A stretch of DNA of 64,000 nucleotides, taken from positions 29,271,501 through 29,335,500 of the forward strand of contig NC_068559.1 of NCBI RefSeq assembly GCF_022201045.2, written 5' to 3'. The notes under the pieces were generated by a model. The model saw only the letters and a program-made list of their open reading frames with translations. It did no database searches and was not told the DNA's origin. Both the position numbers and the translations under genes were made by a program. This stretch comes from Citrus sinensis (Eukaryota > Streptophyta > Magnoliopsida > Sapindales > Rutaceae). Shown piece by piece: positions 1-13,900 of this stretch (its first letter is position 1; each line of letters opens with the position of its first letter).

Positions 1-1411
1 ACCAAAAGAAGCAAGACTGTTAGATAATACATGTCAAAGAGTACCTCACAAATTCGACAAGATGGGCACTTCCACGAGCTCCAATGAAATAAATCTGCAA
101 ATAAAGCCCCATATGAGAACGATGTCCGTTTGCAACATCACAACTATAAGGCCGTAATATGGTACCTCTGTTTTGAGCCCAATTTTTCAAGCAATTCCTG
201 TGGTACTTCTTGCCACAACTTTTGCAAGAAAGCATCCTCCTTGCTCTTTCACAACCCTCATTTTCACCCACAAAGCAAAGTCGGCACATTACATTTGTGT
301 TGGACTGACCCTGCTCTTCTCCAGCAATATCTTTTGAGGCAGTCTGCACAAGTAAAGAAAATGATTCAACAACGAGATAAACTCAAATGATCTCACAAGG
401 AGGTTGAGAACTTTCTCTCGGAATCCCTCCTTAAAAGTCCTACCAAAGGTTTTTGACAGTAATTTGTTTCCTATCTTCTCTCTTTCAATTAAAGGAAACA
501 AAGGTCAAAACAGTCCATATCAGACAACCAAATTCTAGAACAACAAAACAAGTCGTGAAAAATGCATTAGCTTGCAGCAGTAATGAGTGACATCTACCAC
601 CTGTAAGGATACTCAACAAAAATGCTAAAGCCATCTGAACCGAAATGTACGTTATATAGGTTACAATGGCCAAGAGATATATACATTAATAACAGATTCC
701 TACAAGAGTCTCATTTGCAGTAAAAATATACTAAAGCACATTATTACTTGAATTAAAAAACAAACAAAAAAATCTAGAATAATAAGAAAAATAATAAATT
801 AAGCTGAAAATTCAAGAACCTAACCACCAATTTTTTAAATTATCGAAATAGAAGAGAACATCAAAAGCAAAATCAAGAACCGTACGGCAACATAGCCGGA
901 CTCGAATCGTCTAGCATAATCCTCAGCTGCGACCATCGCAGCGGCGGCTTTGCGTTGCAACGCCACACGCTTAGTCTGCGCCGACACAGCAGCGGCGGCC
1001 TCCTCCGCCGCATCAAGACCAGCTCCATCAACAACAGCAACAGCCGGCGGCGGAGGCAGCGGAACCTCAGGAACAAGAACCTGAACCGTACTCTCCTCTT
1101 TTGAAACCCTAAATCTCCCCAAAGGATCTTTCAAAAACTCCTCCACCAAGACAACATCGTGAACGAAGTCGTTTCGCGCCTTCGAACTCTGAACGCTCCG
1201 CGGAAACCCTAGCGTGCAGAAGCAAATTCGCTTGCTGCAAACAGCCAAACAAAGAGAGTAATTAAAATGAAAGAGCAGCCGCGAAAGAGAGAGCGCTATA
1301 GAGGGAAAAAGAGAGAAGCTCGCTCTATTAAGTGATGATAATGATAATGATAATAATAATAATAGTAATACAACAATACCATGTAATTGGGCAAGCAACG
1401 TGAAAGGCCAT
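1..1411 (-). CDS. PHD/RING-type zinc finger protein, 3' part outside the window
   Basis: Four exons are visible: 1411-1380, 1234-886, 343-166 and 94-45; the rest lies left of the window. Splice sites are GT-AG and phases join cleanly, giving about 203 residues. The start MAFHVACPITC with a following KRICFC is the conserved N-terminus of a plant RING/FYVE/PHD family. Residues about 60-127 are an Ala-rich low-complexity linker. A zinc-binding module opens at residue 147 (CRLC, then CKSC, YHRNC, CPSCRIC), an extended PHD arrangement expected to bind chromatin or mediate protein contacts in the nucleus. Its upstream neighbour RPB11 diverges from it across about 3.2 kb. From memory the Arabidopsis counterpart is At3g52100, next to RPB11 there too. 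The family is clear; the molecular target is unknown. Confidence 0.88.
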
Positions 1412-1945
1412 AGTGAGGGAAATTTTGTGTTAGATTTTTCAATTTTTGAGTTTTGAGGAGATTTAGAATTTAGAGATCCGCTCGATTAAAATTATAATAA
1501 TATTATTAAAATAAGTAATTGGTTTTCATTTTTCCTTTTTACTAATAACCTCTTTTTTCTTTTTTCTTTTATTTTTTATTTTTTTTGCCCTTTTCGCTAC
1601 TCAGCCATGTTTCTATCTCCCTCTTTGTTTCTCGCTCTCTTATCTTTCTGTTTCTGTTAGTGTTGGGTGTGGCTTTGGGTTTGGTCTCTGTGATTCCATT
1701 TAAACGCACGGGCGTATGGGCTTTGGGCTGGTGTCGAGAAATTTGACCGTCAAATTTTGAATTTGATGAGGCTGGAGATTTAAGTTTCAAACCGACCCGA
1801 TAAACTAAGTGGACATTGGCTGATGAGACAGCCTCTGATTAACACTTGGCAAATGACATTTTCATGGGCCCACTCGTTATTGTGTAACTCATTTTGTTAT
1901 TAGGCACTGGGCGATTATACACTCATTCAAGACTATTTTTATTAA

Positions 1946-2866
1946 TGATATGTTTACTCCTTATAATGAGGAATCATAATCTGAAATCAAAATTATTAAT
2001 AGTAGTTACTTCACAAAATATAAACGAAAATTAAAATTGAAATCTTAAGACTCATCCTAATTTGAGAATTAAGAATGAGAGATTTATTTTCAAGAAGGTG
2101 GAAAATCCATCTTCTATTCATTGGAATGATGATTCTGTCCCCATTCACATTTCAAAATTTTGAAAATGCCCTCCCATAAATAAATAAAAAAAATTGTAGC
2201 AGCCAAACCATTGCTGCCAAATCGAGCAATAGCAACCGCGATCCAGCAGCCAAACTGTAGTCGTTGATGTGGAGCAGCAACAGGTTGCCGGTGTCGTCGC
2301 CATTTGGGCCGCTTTTGAGCAGTAGTAGCAACCGCGATGCACTAACAGCAACCGGTGTCGATGATGTCGGCGATGATGATGTGGTGTCGCAATCTAGCAA
2401 CATCAACCCAGTGCGGTTTTGATTTGTTGTTGCCGTTACCACTGTTATTATATTTATTATTATAATAATGAATTACAATTAATTAATGTATTAATGTTAA
2501 TGCTATTATTTATTAATGATAAAATGTATTATGATTTATTATTATTATTAATGATAAAGAATTTCATAATTAATTAATATATTAATATATTATTAGCAAT
2601 AATTATTACTAATAATAAATTTTGAATAAATAATCACAAAATTAAAATACAAAATAATATATACGTGTGTGTGTGAACTTTTTAAAAATTTGAAATAATT
2701 TAACTCATTTTGATTTTGATTTCAAAATAAAATAAACACATTAATGGCAATCCGACTTATTCTGATTCTGATTCCTACAGTTCAAGTAAATAACTAATTA
2801 TGATTCTCATTCATCATTTCTATTTCAATCCATTCCGATTTCGGTTGAATAAACGTACCATAATTT
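1946..2866. mobile_element. candidate non-autonomous DNA transposon (family unknown)
   Basis: The left end carries GTTTACTC followed by a GAATCATAAT motif; the right end carries the reverse complement pattern (ATTATGATTCTC, then GAATAAACGTAC). The ends are thus imperfect inverted repeats of about 40-80 bp. The interior has a GC-richer block at 2200-2420 flanked by AT-rich sequence. A related copy seems to lie at 23230-24060, sharing the segment around AACATTAATG near its right end. No transposase is visible and I could not establish a target-site duplication. Confidence 0.45.
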
Positions 2867-2987
2867 GTTCGATATTTGTGTTTAATGTGAACAAAAGATA
2901 AATTATGAACTAATTTTATTTCAACAAGAACTATCTGATTTTTTTTCTAGCTTTTTAAAGTGTTGTGATTAGTAGTTAATAAAGACC

Positions 2988-3480
2988 TATTTGGGATTGA
3001 TATTGAAACGTCATGAGTTATTTATTTCGTAAGTTTTAATAAAAATAATGTTTGGTAAATTTTTTAAAATTGCTCATTTCATAAGTTTCATTATTTAATC
3101 AACAATTTAAAAAAAACTAATATGGATTGTTTTTTATGAACTATTTATTAATTAAGCTACCATAAATTTTAAAGTTCCTAATATAATTTTAATATTTTAA
3201 CAAAGAGACATTTATGTCATATTTTTTCATGAATTCTAATATATAAATAAAAGACAATTTAAACTTATCTCTACTTTTGTTATTATACTATGAAACAATA
3301 TTTTTATAATAGAATTTACCAAATGGATGTATTATGCTTTTAAAACTCACATAAATAGCAACAACATTTTTACTATAAATACTAAGCTACTGAAACTATT
3401 TTTTTTAATCAGTAGCTTACTTCATCTTTAGTTAAACAATTTATTTCATCGTCCACTACAATCTCAAATTGACCCTAGAT
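2988..3480. mobile_element. MITE-like element with imperfect terminal inverted repeats
   Basis: The left end reads GACCTATTTGGGATTG and the right end reads CAATCTCAAATTGACC, near-perfect reverse complements over about 16 bp. The interior is AT-rich and non-coding. Ends of the form GGxCxxTTTGGGATTG are common in plant MITEs. Flanking duplications are not clear, so superfamily and exact boundaries remain open. Confidence 0.55.
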
Positions 3481-4074
3481 AAGAATAAAAAATAATTAAA
3501 TCTTAATTTTACAATATCATAAATACATATATAGTATGAAATTATTAAAAGATAAATACTAAAAAAATAACATATCAAAATTTCTTTTGTAGAGGTAACA
3601 ATATCATGAATGATGAGAAAATGGTAAAAAATGATGAGATTCTTGTCACTTATGTAAGACATGATAACATGCAGTTCAAAATTTTGAGAAGAACTTGCAA
3701 CAAATAATATTTTAATCATTCAAGTGCTCAAACGATTGAGAATCTAGTCACTTAATTGTGGAATGGAAAAACAACATTTTTTTTGAATTGACAAATAGTA
3801 ATGAGATCCGTGTTATATAAGTGAGAGATTATCATCTTAATTTCAAGCCTTTATCATTTTTTTCTCACTTCACAGTTCCTATTAGTCTCTTTTCACATTC
3901 ACGTTATTTTATTCTTCACTTCTCTTTTTTTTGTTTTTTTTTTAATTACGTTTATGTATTTTCTTACCATGCGACTTTGCTTTATTTAGGCATGAAAAAA
4001 TCACATTTTGGTTGAAATCATTCATAATGCTATAAAATATCAAATTTACGTGATAATGAGTACTGTGTTTTCTA

Positions 4075-4160
4075 TTAAACATATATAGATACCTAGGTGT
4101 ATTTAATTGACATGTGTTTAAACATATATAGATACGTAGGTGTATTTAATTGACATGTGT
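4075..4160. repeat. tandem duplication, 2 x 43 bp
   Basis: Two adjacent 43 bp units, 4075-4117 and 4118-4160, are identical except one base (CCTAGG in the first, CGTAGG in the second). The near identity implies a recent event. It lies about 0.5 kb upstream of RPB11. Confidence 0.9.
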
Positions 4161-4648
4161 TTAACAAATCCACCATAATTTATAATTCTTAAACTAACTC
4201 ATTTATATAATTGAATATTATTATAAGGATTCACCATAGTGCGGGTCGCAGTGTCAAGTTATTATGCATTATCTTAAAGCTATGTGAGACTAACGTCTCT
4301 CATATGCTATTTTCTAAGGATTTTTACACTTTTTTTATAGTATTTAATTCAAAAGATTTTCATTAACAATTTGAAAAATACTCCATAACACATTACACCC
4401 TCATTGGGTGCCAAATAGAAAAAGTATAAAATTTTCAAATAAAATGCATAACATCCAACAAATATTCGTTCTAATTTCCAAAAGGAAAAACAAGTAAAAA
4501 ACTGATAAGGAAACACGTTAATCATTGAGACGGTGTGGTTTTAAAAGGAGAACCGACGTCGTATCAAGCAGATGCTACCTTTTAAAAACAGGAGCATCTC
4601 AGAGAATCTTCATTGCGTAGATAGTGAAGAGAGGGAAGAAGGCAAGCC

Positions 4649-6488
4649 ATGAATGCTCCCGACCGTTACGAACGATTTGTCGTCCCCGAAGGCACCAAAA
4701 AGTAATTTTACATTTTCAGCTAACCATACCTGTCAATCTCAGCTTTTTTCGCTGTTTTTTATGATTACTTGAATTTTGATTTTAGGGTTTCGTACGAGAG
4801 AGACACGAAGATTATAAATGCGGCGTCGTTCACTATAGAGAGAGAGGAGCATACAATCGGCAATATTCTTCGCATGTACATTTAAATTAATTTGTGCTAT
4901 CTTTGTATTGCTTATTCGGTTCAAGCGTTGCTGGATTAATCGCTAATTACTCCTTCAATGATGATCAGGCAATTGCATAGGGATGAAAACGTTTTGTTCG
5001 CTGGTTACAAGCTCCCTCACCCTCTTCAGTACAAAATAATTGTTAGGGTTAGTTTTTTATTTTTTATTTCTATTTTGGTTCCATTACGCCGTAATATTTT
5101 TTTCTATTTTTTTATTTTTATTTTTGGCCCTAGTAATTTTTTACAAAAAGGTTGACAGAATTTTTTGGGTTGAATGTGCCCAATTGAGTCAAGAAGTTGG
5201 TTTTAGGGTTTACGAGTGGGTTTAAGTTAACTTTGCTACGCATGATATATATCTGCAATTCTTTTATTGTTTCTTTAGGTTCCTAGTCTTCTGTTTTGAC
5301 TCATTGTTCTTACGAATTTCTTTTAGGTTTAAGGTTCACCAAGTTTTGGTGGTTTAACTTATTTGCTCCGAATTTTGTAGATTCACACAACTAGTCAGTC
5401 TTCACCAATGCAGGCGTATAACCAGGCCATCAACGATCTAGATAAGGAACTTGACACTCTGAAAAGTGCATTTGAGGTGAAGCATCTCTAGTTTATAACT
5501 ATTCTTTTAATAACTTCTCAGTGTTCTCCCTCTCCCTCTCTCTCTCTCTGCCGGTAAGATGTGGTGCAATATTTCTTAGAAACTATTGCTCTCTTGGTCA
5601 TATTTTATTCTACATTGTACCAATCTTAGGAGAATTGAAGTATCATGTGGCTTTGCATCACAATACTCGTATAACTTTATGTACTTGATAAGGTAGTATA
5701 AAATAGTTGTGTCTAGAAACTGGTGTTTGCTCAATGTGGATGCTTTGCTTGTTCTTGAAGTATTCTTTGGAGCAATATATTCTGGTAAGCAGCTGTGACT
5801 GTGGTGTATTTGGTAATATTCCTCTTTATATTGATTAGACATGCATGTTTTCCAAATGGGTTGGTTTGTAGGTGACTATTTTCCCGGGTATCAATGCTTT
5901 CTCTTTTTTAAGTTTCCTTCTTCTAGCCTGATTAGGATTGGTGGTTTCCTGAATTGGAGATTCTCTATGTGGTGTATGATATGTGGAATTCTGAAATTTT
6001 TTGTATATTGGTTGCTTAAACCAACTGCTTAATCTTAGTTAGCTAGATGCTTGGAGATTTGCTATGTTGGTGTATGATTTGTTATCTTGTCTTATGTAGT
6101 TGCAGCTGAAGAGAACCTATGTGTAACAATAGTCCTGCTTTTAAATGGATACCTATGGTTTAATATAAGAGATTGGCATGTTTAATCATTTTGAGATGTG
6201 CGGTTCAGATTGTTTGTACCGGCTGTCTAAATTTCATAGGATGTAAGGCACATTGTGTGAAGCTAGTATGTTACTGAGAGAATAGCTCGAAGACACGGCT
6301 ATTAACTTTAGTTTTTATTGAGCAGTTTCTAGATGCTTGACATAAGCTTGTAATTACTGTAACTGAGAAGAAGTAAGCCTTTCTACATCTTCGTGCGCTT
6401 GCGATTTTACTCTTTGAGTACTCTGAATTTTACAATTTTCAATTCCTGGTTGTAGGCTGAGTTGGCGAAGCATTCGAGAGTTTATTAA
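4649..6488 (+). CDS. NRPB11: DNA-directed RNA polymerase II subunit RPB11
   Basis: Five exons (4649-4701, 4786-4875, 4969-5047, 5381-5476, 6456-6488) join in phase to a 116-residue protein, the usual length for plant RPB11. It starts [15 protein letters not shown] and carries the RNA_pol_L signature region ([20 protein letters not shown], then GNILR). RPB11 pairs with RPB3 to form the alpha-like heterodimer that nucleates assembly of polymerase II; in plants the same subunit also serves polymerases IV and V. The last intron is nearly 1 kb and contains a CT-rich run near 5530. The gene converges with CHX28 about 0.7 kb downstream. All splice sites are GT-AG. Identification is secure. Confidence 0.96.
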
Positions 6489-7180
6489 AATACCTATGAG
6501 GAAGCAGTTTGTGTTGTCAGATGGGCGGTCTCTTTTGCTGGTCGGAAGGAAGAGAAATTTTCAAACATTTGCTTTGATCGGATGATTGTAATGAATTAAT
6601 GACTTTACAAAAGAAGGAATGACATAATGAATGTGAATATTTATTTTGTCTAATAGATGTTTTAATTGTGGCACTCGTTAACATTTGTGTACTGGAGTTC
6701 ATGCTTTCCTGGTGGTTAGAATCACTCTTGAGCGGTGTGTTGATTTCCGATGCAGGATTTTAAGAAGTGGTCTGGATAAACATCCAGCACTTCATATTGA
6801 ATGCAATTTGTTTTTATATTTTAGATCTGCAACTATCATAAACTATTGGTAGAAAAGATATTTGTTTGTTGTGGATACTGGAATGAGATATGCTACAATA
6901 GTCCCATTAAAGAATAAAATCCCCAAGGGAAATCGTCTCTAACAGTACCTTTTGTAGATCATAAATGTTTGAAGAAAGAATACCTGTTTGCTAATTATCA
7001 GTTTTTCGAAACACATGGTAGATAATTTTTGTTTTCATCCATTAACTACAGAATCATAGCTGTACATCCATGTTGTTGATTGTCCTTTCTACCTACTGTA
7101 TTTTCTACAAACAATCTGGCCCCTTTCCTACGGTTAATGTCCTAAAGATTAAAGCTACCTCACTTCGCTGGGATTGAAAT
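6489..7180. other. 3' flanks of convergent RPB11 and CHX28
   Basis: The region between the two stop codons should hold both 3' UTRs. It shows ordinary AT-rich sequence with no supported gene; a 61-codon antisense frame at 6517-6702 has no recognisable similarity. Confidence 0.6.
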
Positions 7181-9960
7181 TTACATGACACTGAAGTCTT
7201 CATCCAGTCCATCCAACTCTCCTTTGAAGTCATGTTGTTTGATGATCAACACAGAGGTCCTTACCAAGAAATCCGAGCCCGAAAGTACATCCCCTATTGG
7301 ACCCAATTCTGGACACTGCTGCCAATCGTTCATACCTACCGTCAAAATCGAGTTCGCCCTCTCTCCTCGACCTACAATGATGAGTGCATATTGCCCTTCC
7401 AATGACCTGAGTGTGGCAAAAGTTTCAGATGAATTAGCAAGATGCTTCTCAGCGTAAGCAACATGGCCTTCAGCCACTTGCCTCTCGTAGAATTCGGCAA
7501 AGCATTCATCATCTATTTTCATCTCTTCTTCCAGCTCCGCGGTGTTGTCCTTGTAAGTTGCTGCTCTTCTTTGAGGATTTTCTGAATTGTCAAGGAGGAA
7601 TCTTATGACCGTGAGTTTAACTGCCGGATGCCTTGCTACTCGACTGGCATAGGCTAATGCCTCTCGATCATCCTTGCCTCCTATAAAAATGACTGCTACA
7701 TTGAGAGATGCTGCCTGTGATCTTGATATGTTTTCTATCGATCCGAAACCTCGATCGACTAGGATCCCAACAGAACACGTGGCATTCCTAAGCAACTGTT
7801 TGTAACAACAACGTCAAATATGAAAATGCGACTACTAGAAGATTAATTATTATATGCAGGGAAATTTGAAGTTTATATTATCAGCTTGTTGCCATATATA
7901 TAGATACCTTGCGGTTAACATATCTGAATCCAGGATGGCCTTCGTCTAATGTACCGTCCTCTAATTGTCTCTTGTGAAATGGTAATATGATGAGTGAAAC
8001 CATCAAGTCCTCCGCTAAAATGCAGATGTCTTGAGGCATGCCACTGAATGTTGAAAGAGCAAGCATTCTTTTGAGGGTGATGCCTCCACCATTTTCATCT
8101 ACATAAGATTGGACTGCTGTGGTGATCTCCTCTCTCATTTCCATGACTGCCTTGTCAGTCACAGTCACGGTGTCTATTCCTTCATTCTGTACTAAAGTGG
8201 CAGCGATTTGGTCTGTGAGTTCAATCATGTCGGTGACATAAACTACAACTCCAGGGTTAGCTGTTCCTCGAGAAATTTCCAAGAAGTTGAGGGTAGAAGT
8301 TATATTCTGCGAGCCATGAAGACAAAGCAATATTTGAAGCTGGTTTGATGGATCAAGCCATTGAAGCGCCATGCGCTTAGTTGGTGCATGTTTCCTTGCT
8401 CGTTCGATGATATTTTGCACAACAAATGGGGTGTGTACAATGGTGAAGAAGATCATAATCACCAATGAAGCAGCGGTCGTATGTGTTATGTAGTTATGCA
8501 CCTGGTTTTGGAAAACGCAAACATTTTACCGAAAAAATGAAATCAGTTTTGTCAACAGACGATTGTCATTTCAATAACAAGTACACAATGAGAAAGATGT
8601 TTAGGAACTTACTGCTCCCATGATGGCCAAGAATATGTAAAAATGGCCCTTTGCAGACAGCAAAAGCCCCAGGGAAACAGATTCTGGCCAATGAAAGCCT
8701 AACATTAGGCCACAGATGACAGTTCCCACAACTTTGCCAGCTGTTGATATCACTATAAGAAAGAAAAACCTTCCCCATGTCCCTAAAGTGTCGGCTTCAA
8801 AAGTGAATAATTTAGCATGGAATCCCATCCAAAAGAAGAAAATAGGATAATATAAAGTGCTTAACAAATAGTTAACTTTGCCTACTGTCCACTTCGACAT
8901 TCTCCCCTCAGATGGGAAAAAAATCCCAGCCATGAATGCACTGAGAATTGGGCTGTAGCCATAAAATGGGGAGCAGCTGCATACAGCAACCATGAATGCC
9001 AGTGACAGAACAAGATGTGTGCCTTTCATGGCTTTTCCTTCGGGATTTTCATTGTTTATCCAGTTCATGAAAACAGGTGAAACTTTTGCTGCAAAAACTG
9101 ATTGGAATATTAACGAAGCACCCATTTTAATGGCTGACTGTATCTGTTCTTGAGTATTATTGCCTTGTGGAAGTACAAAGACTGCGCCAATGCATATGAT
9201 AAGCATTGTGATCATGTCAGAGTGAATTCCCGCGGCCATTCCAAGCTTTCCTATATCTGATTTGCCTATCTTGAGATTTGTTATCACACGGGTTAATATA
9301 TGAGAGCCACTGCCAGCAAGGGTGAAAGAGAGGGTGATAGCCACCACAATCTTTCTGTGAGTTGAATAATGCAGAAAAGGGGTTAGGCTGCAACCTAATA
9401 TGAATGTTGACAACATTCCACCATAGGCCACTATGGCATCGCGAGTCGGTGGCTTGAAGATCACATATGGATCCATTTCGAGACCCAAAACAAACATATA
9501 GCATATCATTCCAAATTCAACTATATAATTCAACGTTTGAATCATCTCCAATTCAAATCCGTTTCTTATAGGCTGTATGTTGCCCAGAAATAACCCTATC
9601 TGCATACAAATAAAAGAGATAACAAGTAACTTAATCCCATTATATAGCATTGGACTAGAAGCAAAATTATCGGAGACTCGTTTCAGGTAAAACATTTCTG
9701 TTTACATTAATTAAGATTATAATTGTAGTTGAAGATGAAGCTGGTGCATGTGTAACAAATAAAGAATTTATACTTACAACAATATCAGAAGTTATGCGAG
9801 GCTGGTGCATAGGCTTTAAAAGGTGATGAGCAAGATTGGTTAAAACATAAGCCAATAAAAGACCAACAATCTTTCCCGAGCCGTCTGCAAAAGTTACACC
9901 AACAAAATCCTTGCATTTTTGTGCTGGTGACGTGCCATTCTTTGAAGAATTGTGTGACAT
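7181..9960 (-). CDS. CHX28: cation/H+ antiporter of the CHX family, CHX28 type
   Basis: Four exons (9960-9778, 9599-8613, 8501-7908, 7795-7181) join in phase to 792 residues, close to the roughly 800 typical of CHX proteins. Residues about 30-420 are a string of hydrophobic segments forming the Na+/H+ exchanger (CPA2) membrane domain; the C-terminal half is the soluble tail with two universal-stress-protein-like regions usual for plant CHX. The expected role is K+ or other monovalent cation exchange for protons in an endomembrane or the plasma membrane. Assignment to CHX28 rests on overall resemblance and on sitting beside RPB11, as I recall for At3g52080 and At3g52090. The start is the first ATG of a well-supported 61-codon exon. 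No disabling change seen. Confidence 0.9.
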
Positions 9961-10970
9961 TTTTCCTTTTCTTTATCTGTTATTGCTGCTGAAGCTGTTT
10001 CTTTGTTGTTTTCTTTTTTCTCTTCTTAATTGCAGAAAGATAATTGAAGCAAAAGTTTACTGTTTCTTGATTTTCTCTGTTTCATGTTGAGCAAATCATC
10101 AATGCTGAGACTTTCTTGGAAATTTTTTTCTCTTTTTTTTCTTTTTTTTTTCTTTTTTTTGTTTTGTTTTGTTTTGTTCGTTCTTGCCCGCGTAAGTGAA
10201 TGGCTGCAATTGATTGCTCTGTCAGGGGAGAAAATGGAGGAGTAAGTTAAGGAGATTAAGCCATGTAAACGGTTCATATAGAGGCTTCGAAGCCATTAAT
10301 TAAAAGTAAAACAAAGAAACAAACAACAACCATAACAACAAAACTATGATCTAAGTTATTTTTCAATATGTGTTCTACTTCTTATGTAACAAAATCTTTG
10401 ACTAACATAACTACAAGAAGACTTTTGTTACATTGTCCAAACTTTCAAAGTAGAATTAAACACAAGGCATTGACCTATGATCATGACCCGATTATAGTCC
10501 CCGCATTGATTAATAAACAAGCATAAATCATGAGCCTCATGACTCATGATCTACAAAGCAGTTATTGATGATCATACTGTTAAATCTTCACATAAATTGC
10601 TTGAACAATGAACAGAAATCTCTGTTCTTCTTATCTGTTTGACGTATCTGAAGTGGAATAAAAAAGAAAAAATGTCCATTTTGAAAAATTTTCTTTCTAA
10701 TTTTACATGAATTCATGTTTGCTCTGTTTTATCCTACCAAAGCCACGTATAATTACAACAACAACGTAACTGGTTCTTATAAAAGCTAACTGCATGCAAA
10801 GAGTATAAACACCAAAAAAAAAAAAAAATTTTTTTCTCTCCCCCGATCCAAGGCAACCCCCAAGTAAAAACTTTCCTTATTTTTTCCCCTAACTTTTTTC
10901 GGTTTGCTTGGAAAAAGTAATCAAAGGGCATTTAGTTTTCAAGAAAAAAGGTATAAGAAAATATATTTAG
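9961..10970. other. divergent intergenic region, CHX28 / EFR3-like
   Basis: This is the upstream region of both CHX28 (-) and the decayed EFR3-like gene (+). It has T-rich tracts at 10125-10175 and an A/T run at 10813-10838. I see no gene or clear repeat. Confidence 0.5.
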
Positions 10971-13900
10971 ATGGGAGTGATTTCAAGAAAAATGTTGCCT
11001 GCCTGTGAGAGTTTCTGTTTCTTCTGTCCGGAATTGAAAGCCAGATCAAGGCATCCCGTTAAATGGTACAAGAAATTGCTTGCTGAAATATTTTCTCGCT
11101 CTCAGGTTAGGTTATTTTTTATTTTTTTCAGAATTTTTGTGTGTTTTGAATTTTAATTTATGGTTGTCTTATGTGATTTTCTAGAGGTTAGCTTGGTGGA
11201 GGCTTTTTTAAATTAATGAGTTCCGGGTATAATTAAAAATTCATAATTTTGAACTATGCCTTCTATGGATAATGTAGTTTATGTGATATCAATTTATGTT
11301 CATTTCTTACTTCTTGAGTGTGCCCTGTTTGGTGGTTGACAAAATGATAAGAGGAAAAAAAAAAGGGAAATTGATACCTTGGTTAGCTCAGTGGAGATCA
11401 AATAGTGTAGAACTTTAAGTTTTGCTGGGTTTGTAGGCTGTAGCCGTTTCTGAGTGAGACCATCAACTAATATTTAAAACCTGTAGGAATAACTGCAGAA
11501 TAAATTGGCACACTTTGAATTCCTTCTAGGCTTTTACGTCTCAGCTTGATAGGGGTTGATGTTTTTCTGTGCCTTGGAAATGAATTTGCAGTTCATTTAT
11601 ATGTTTCATCGAGTAAAAAAAAAAATCATCTCCATTTGTAATTTTGGCAGGACGAACAGCCGAATGATCAAAAGATCAGCAAATTATGTGAATATGCTGC
11701 TAGGAATCCTCTTCGGATAGTGAAGGTATAAGCTTATCGTATAATGTAACAGTTCATTATTCCTTTTGTACAAGTTTTTTCGGAGAAGGAAGGAGAATGT
11801 GATAATAAATAAAAAACATTTCCTCGGAGAAGAGATAGTTCATTTGCCCATATAATTATGCAAAAAGATGTGATATGGATAGTTTACCAAATTCGGATTT
11901 CAATGCATTAGATGCATAATGATTTATTTGGATGCAATTGTATGCTAGTTATGATCAATGGTAGTATTTGCCTGGTCCTTGTTTGCAACTAGCTTGCTTG
12001 GCATCATACACATTCTGCTAGATCAAACACGGTATGATGAATTACGAATGTTGGGATGCCAAACACTTTTTGAGTTCGTGATTAATCAGGTGGGACTTGT
12101 TGTAGGTTCGTGCCTTTCGGTTTGTCACCTATTTATTTCATTAAATACTCTGTTCTTTCTCAGTAATTCAAGCTTATGAAACCATCTCAGGATTCTTTAT
12201 TTTCTTCTCTCCTTCAATTGTGCAGACTGATGGGACTTATATGTTCAACTTAGATGGTTTAATTCCAAAACTTTGTCTTTTAGCTCAAAAATTGGGGGAG
12301 GATGGGAGGTCACAACTGTTACGTGCTCCTGGGCTTCAAGCTCTTTCATTCAATGGTGATCTACACCCCTTGAGCATTAAATGTTCTTTTTTTGTGAATC
12401 ATTTATCATGGTCATGTACCTGGAAGATATCTATGAGTGTTTACATAACATTTTCAATGCAACATTTCTTAAAATTTCATGTATCTGAAACATATCCATG
12501 GCACATTATTGTTGGTGGCCTAAAGTTATTGCATAATAATTTCCTTAGATTCAGTAGGTTTCACAATCCACTACTCTTTTGTCTAATGGTTACAGTCCAG
12601 CATAACAATTATCTGCCAGCTGGATCTCTAATTGTTATATGCTGCACAGGTTTGGTTCATGGGCGAATTTTCTCATATTCCAACTGTATTTGACAATGTA
12701 AGTTTGCTCAGAATGTTACACTTTTTTCTCTCAAGTGTGGTCATGTGTCAATGGTTTGTTTGCCGTGTTCTTGTTCACTGGTGAATCTCTGACTTATTTT
12801 GCACTAATTTTTCCTTTGAATAAGACTTTTTTTTTTGTTGTTGTCACTTTTCCTTTGAACATCACAACAACCTCCTCCAGATAAAAAAAGTCAGGTTGTT
12901 TCAGTTGTACTGGAAAATTATGGAGTTTCCATTTCAGATGCTCTTACCCAGAGAAGCCAATTAGTAGGAGAAGGTGTGGCAAAGATGATTCTCCTACACC
13001 AGATAGCATGATAAGGATTTCTTCTTGGAAGAATGTCGTGAATGAGAAAGGAGAACTTCTTGTGTCTTAGTAATTCTCTAGTCACAGTACTTAATTTTAC
13101 AGTTATTACATTGTGTTGTGGACCTTCACATGATCAATAACAACCACCTCTCTATTTTCCCTTTTTTCGTTTATCTCTCACCACTCTTTGAATGTGACAG
13201 GGGAGAACCCAAGAACCCAAAATTTTGGTCAAGGGTTTGCCTGCGCAACAAGGCAAAGTTAGCTAAAGAAGCTAACACTGTCCGAGCTGTCTTTGAATCA
13301 GTTTTTCATTACTTTGATAAGGGTGACCTTTGGTCTGCTCAACATGGTGTTGCTCCTGCTGTCCTGCTGGACATGCAGCTACTGTTAGAGAAATTTGGCA
13401 TTCAATTTCATCAATTTTCTTAGAAACTGTTACCTTTACTGCTTTTACAGTATTTCTGCTTAAGTTGGTAGTTCTTTTTACTTCATTTTGGGTTATTATT
13501 TTAATTCATTTTGCAGGGCAAAATTCTCACATTTTGTTGGCCATTCTAATCAAGCACCTTGATCACTAGAATTTACTTAAAAATCCCAATATGCAACTTG
13601 ATATTGTTTATGTTGCCTAGCTCGACAGTCAAAGGTTTAACCATCAGTGGCTATAACTAGTGCATTTGGTGATATGCATACACTGTTGTTTTGATGATTC
13701 AAATCTGGGTGCTGAAGTAACCGATTGGAACAGAAAATATCGATCAGCAGTTGATGAATGCCTTGTCCAGTTATCAGTTAAGGTAATTTTCGTTCTCCTT
13801 GTTCATTATCAAATAGCTGTCTTTCGTACAATAGTTATTTTTTAAAATATGGCTTTAACTGCAATATCAAGGGTGCTAGACAAACTTTTTTGTTGGATAA

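Larger units (their letters stand above)
1412..4648. other. intergenic region between the PHD gene and RPB11
   Basis: This AT-rich stretch separates two divergent genes. It holds two candidate non-autonomous DNA elements and a 43 bp tandem duplication, listed separately. The first few hundred bases should carry the PHD gene promoter, including a pyrimidine-rich tract near 1550-1640. Open frames at 2145-2442 lie inside a repeat-like GC-richer island and look non-coding. I see no other gene. Confidence 0.6.

Noticed and set aside
2145-2442. Two overlapping reverse open frames rich in Leu, Ser and Thr
   Set aside because: They arise from a GC-richer repeat-like island (CAGCAACCG phrases) inside a candidate transposon and have no recognisable domain.
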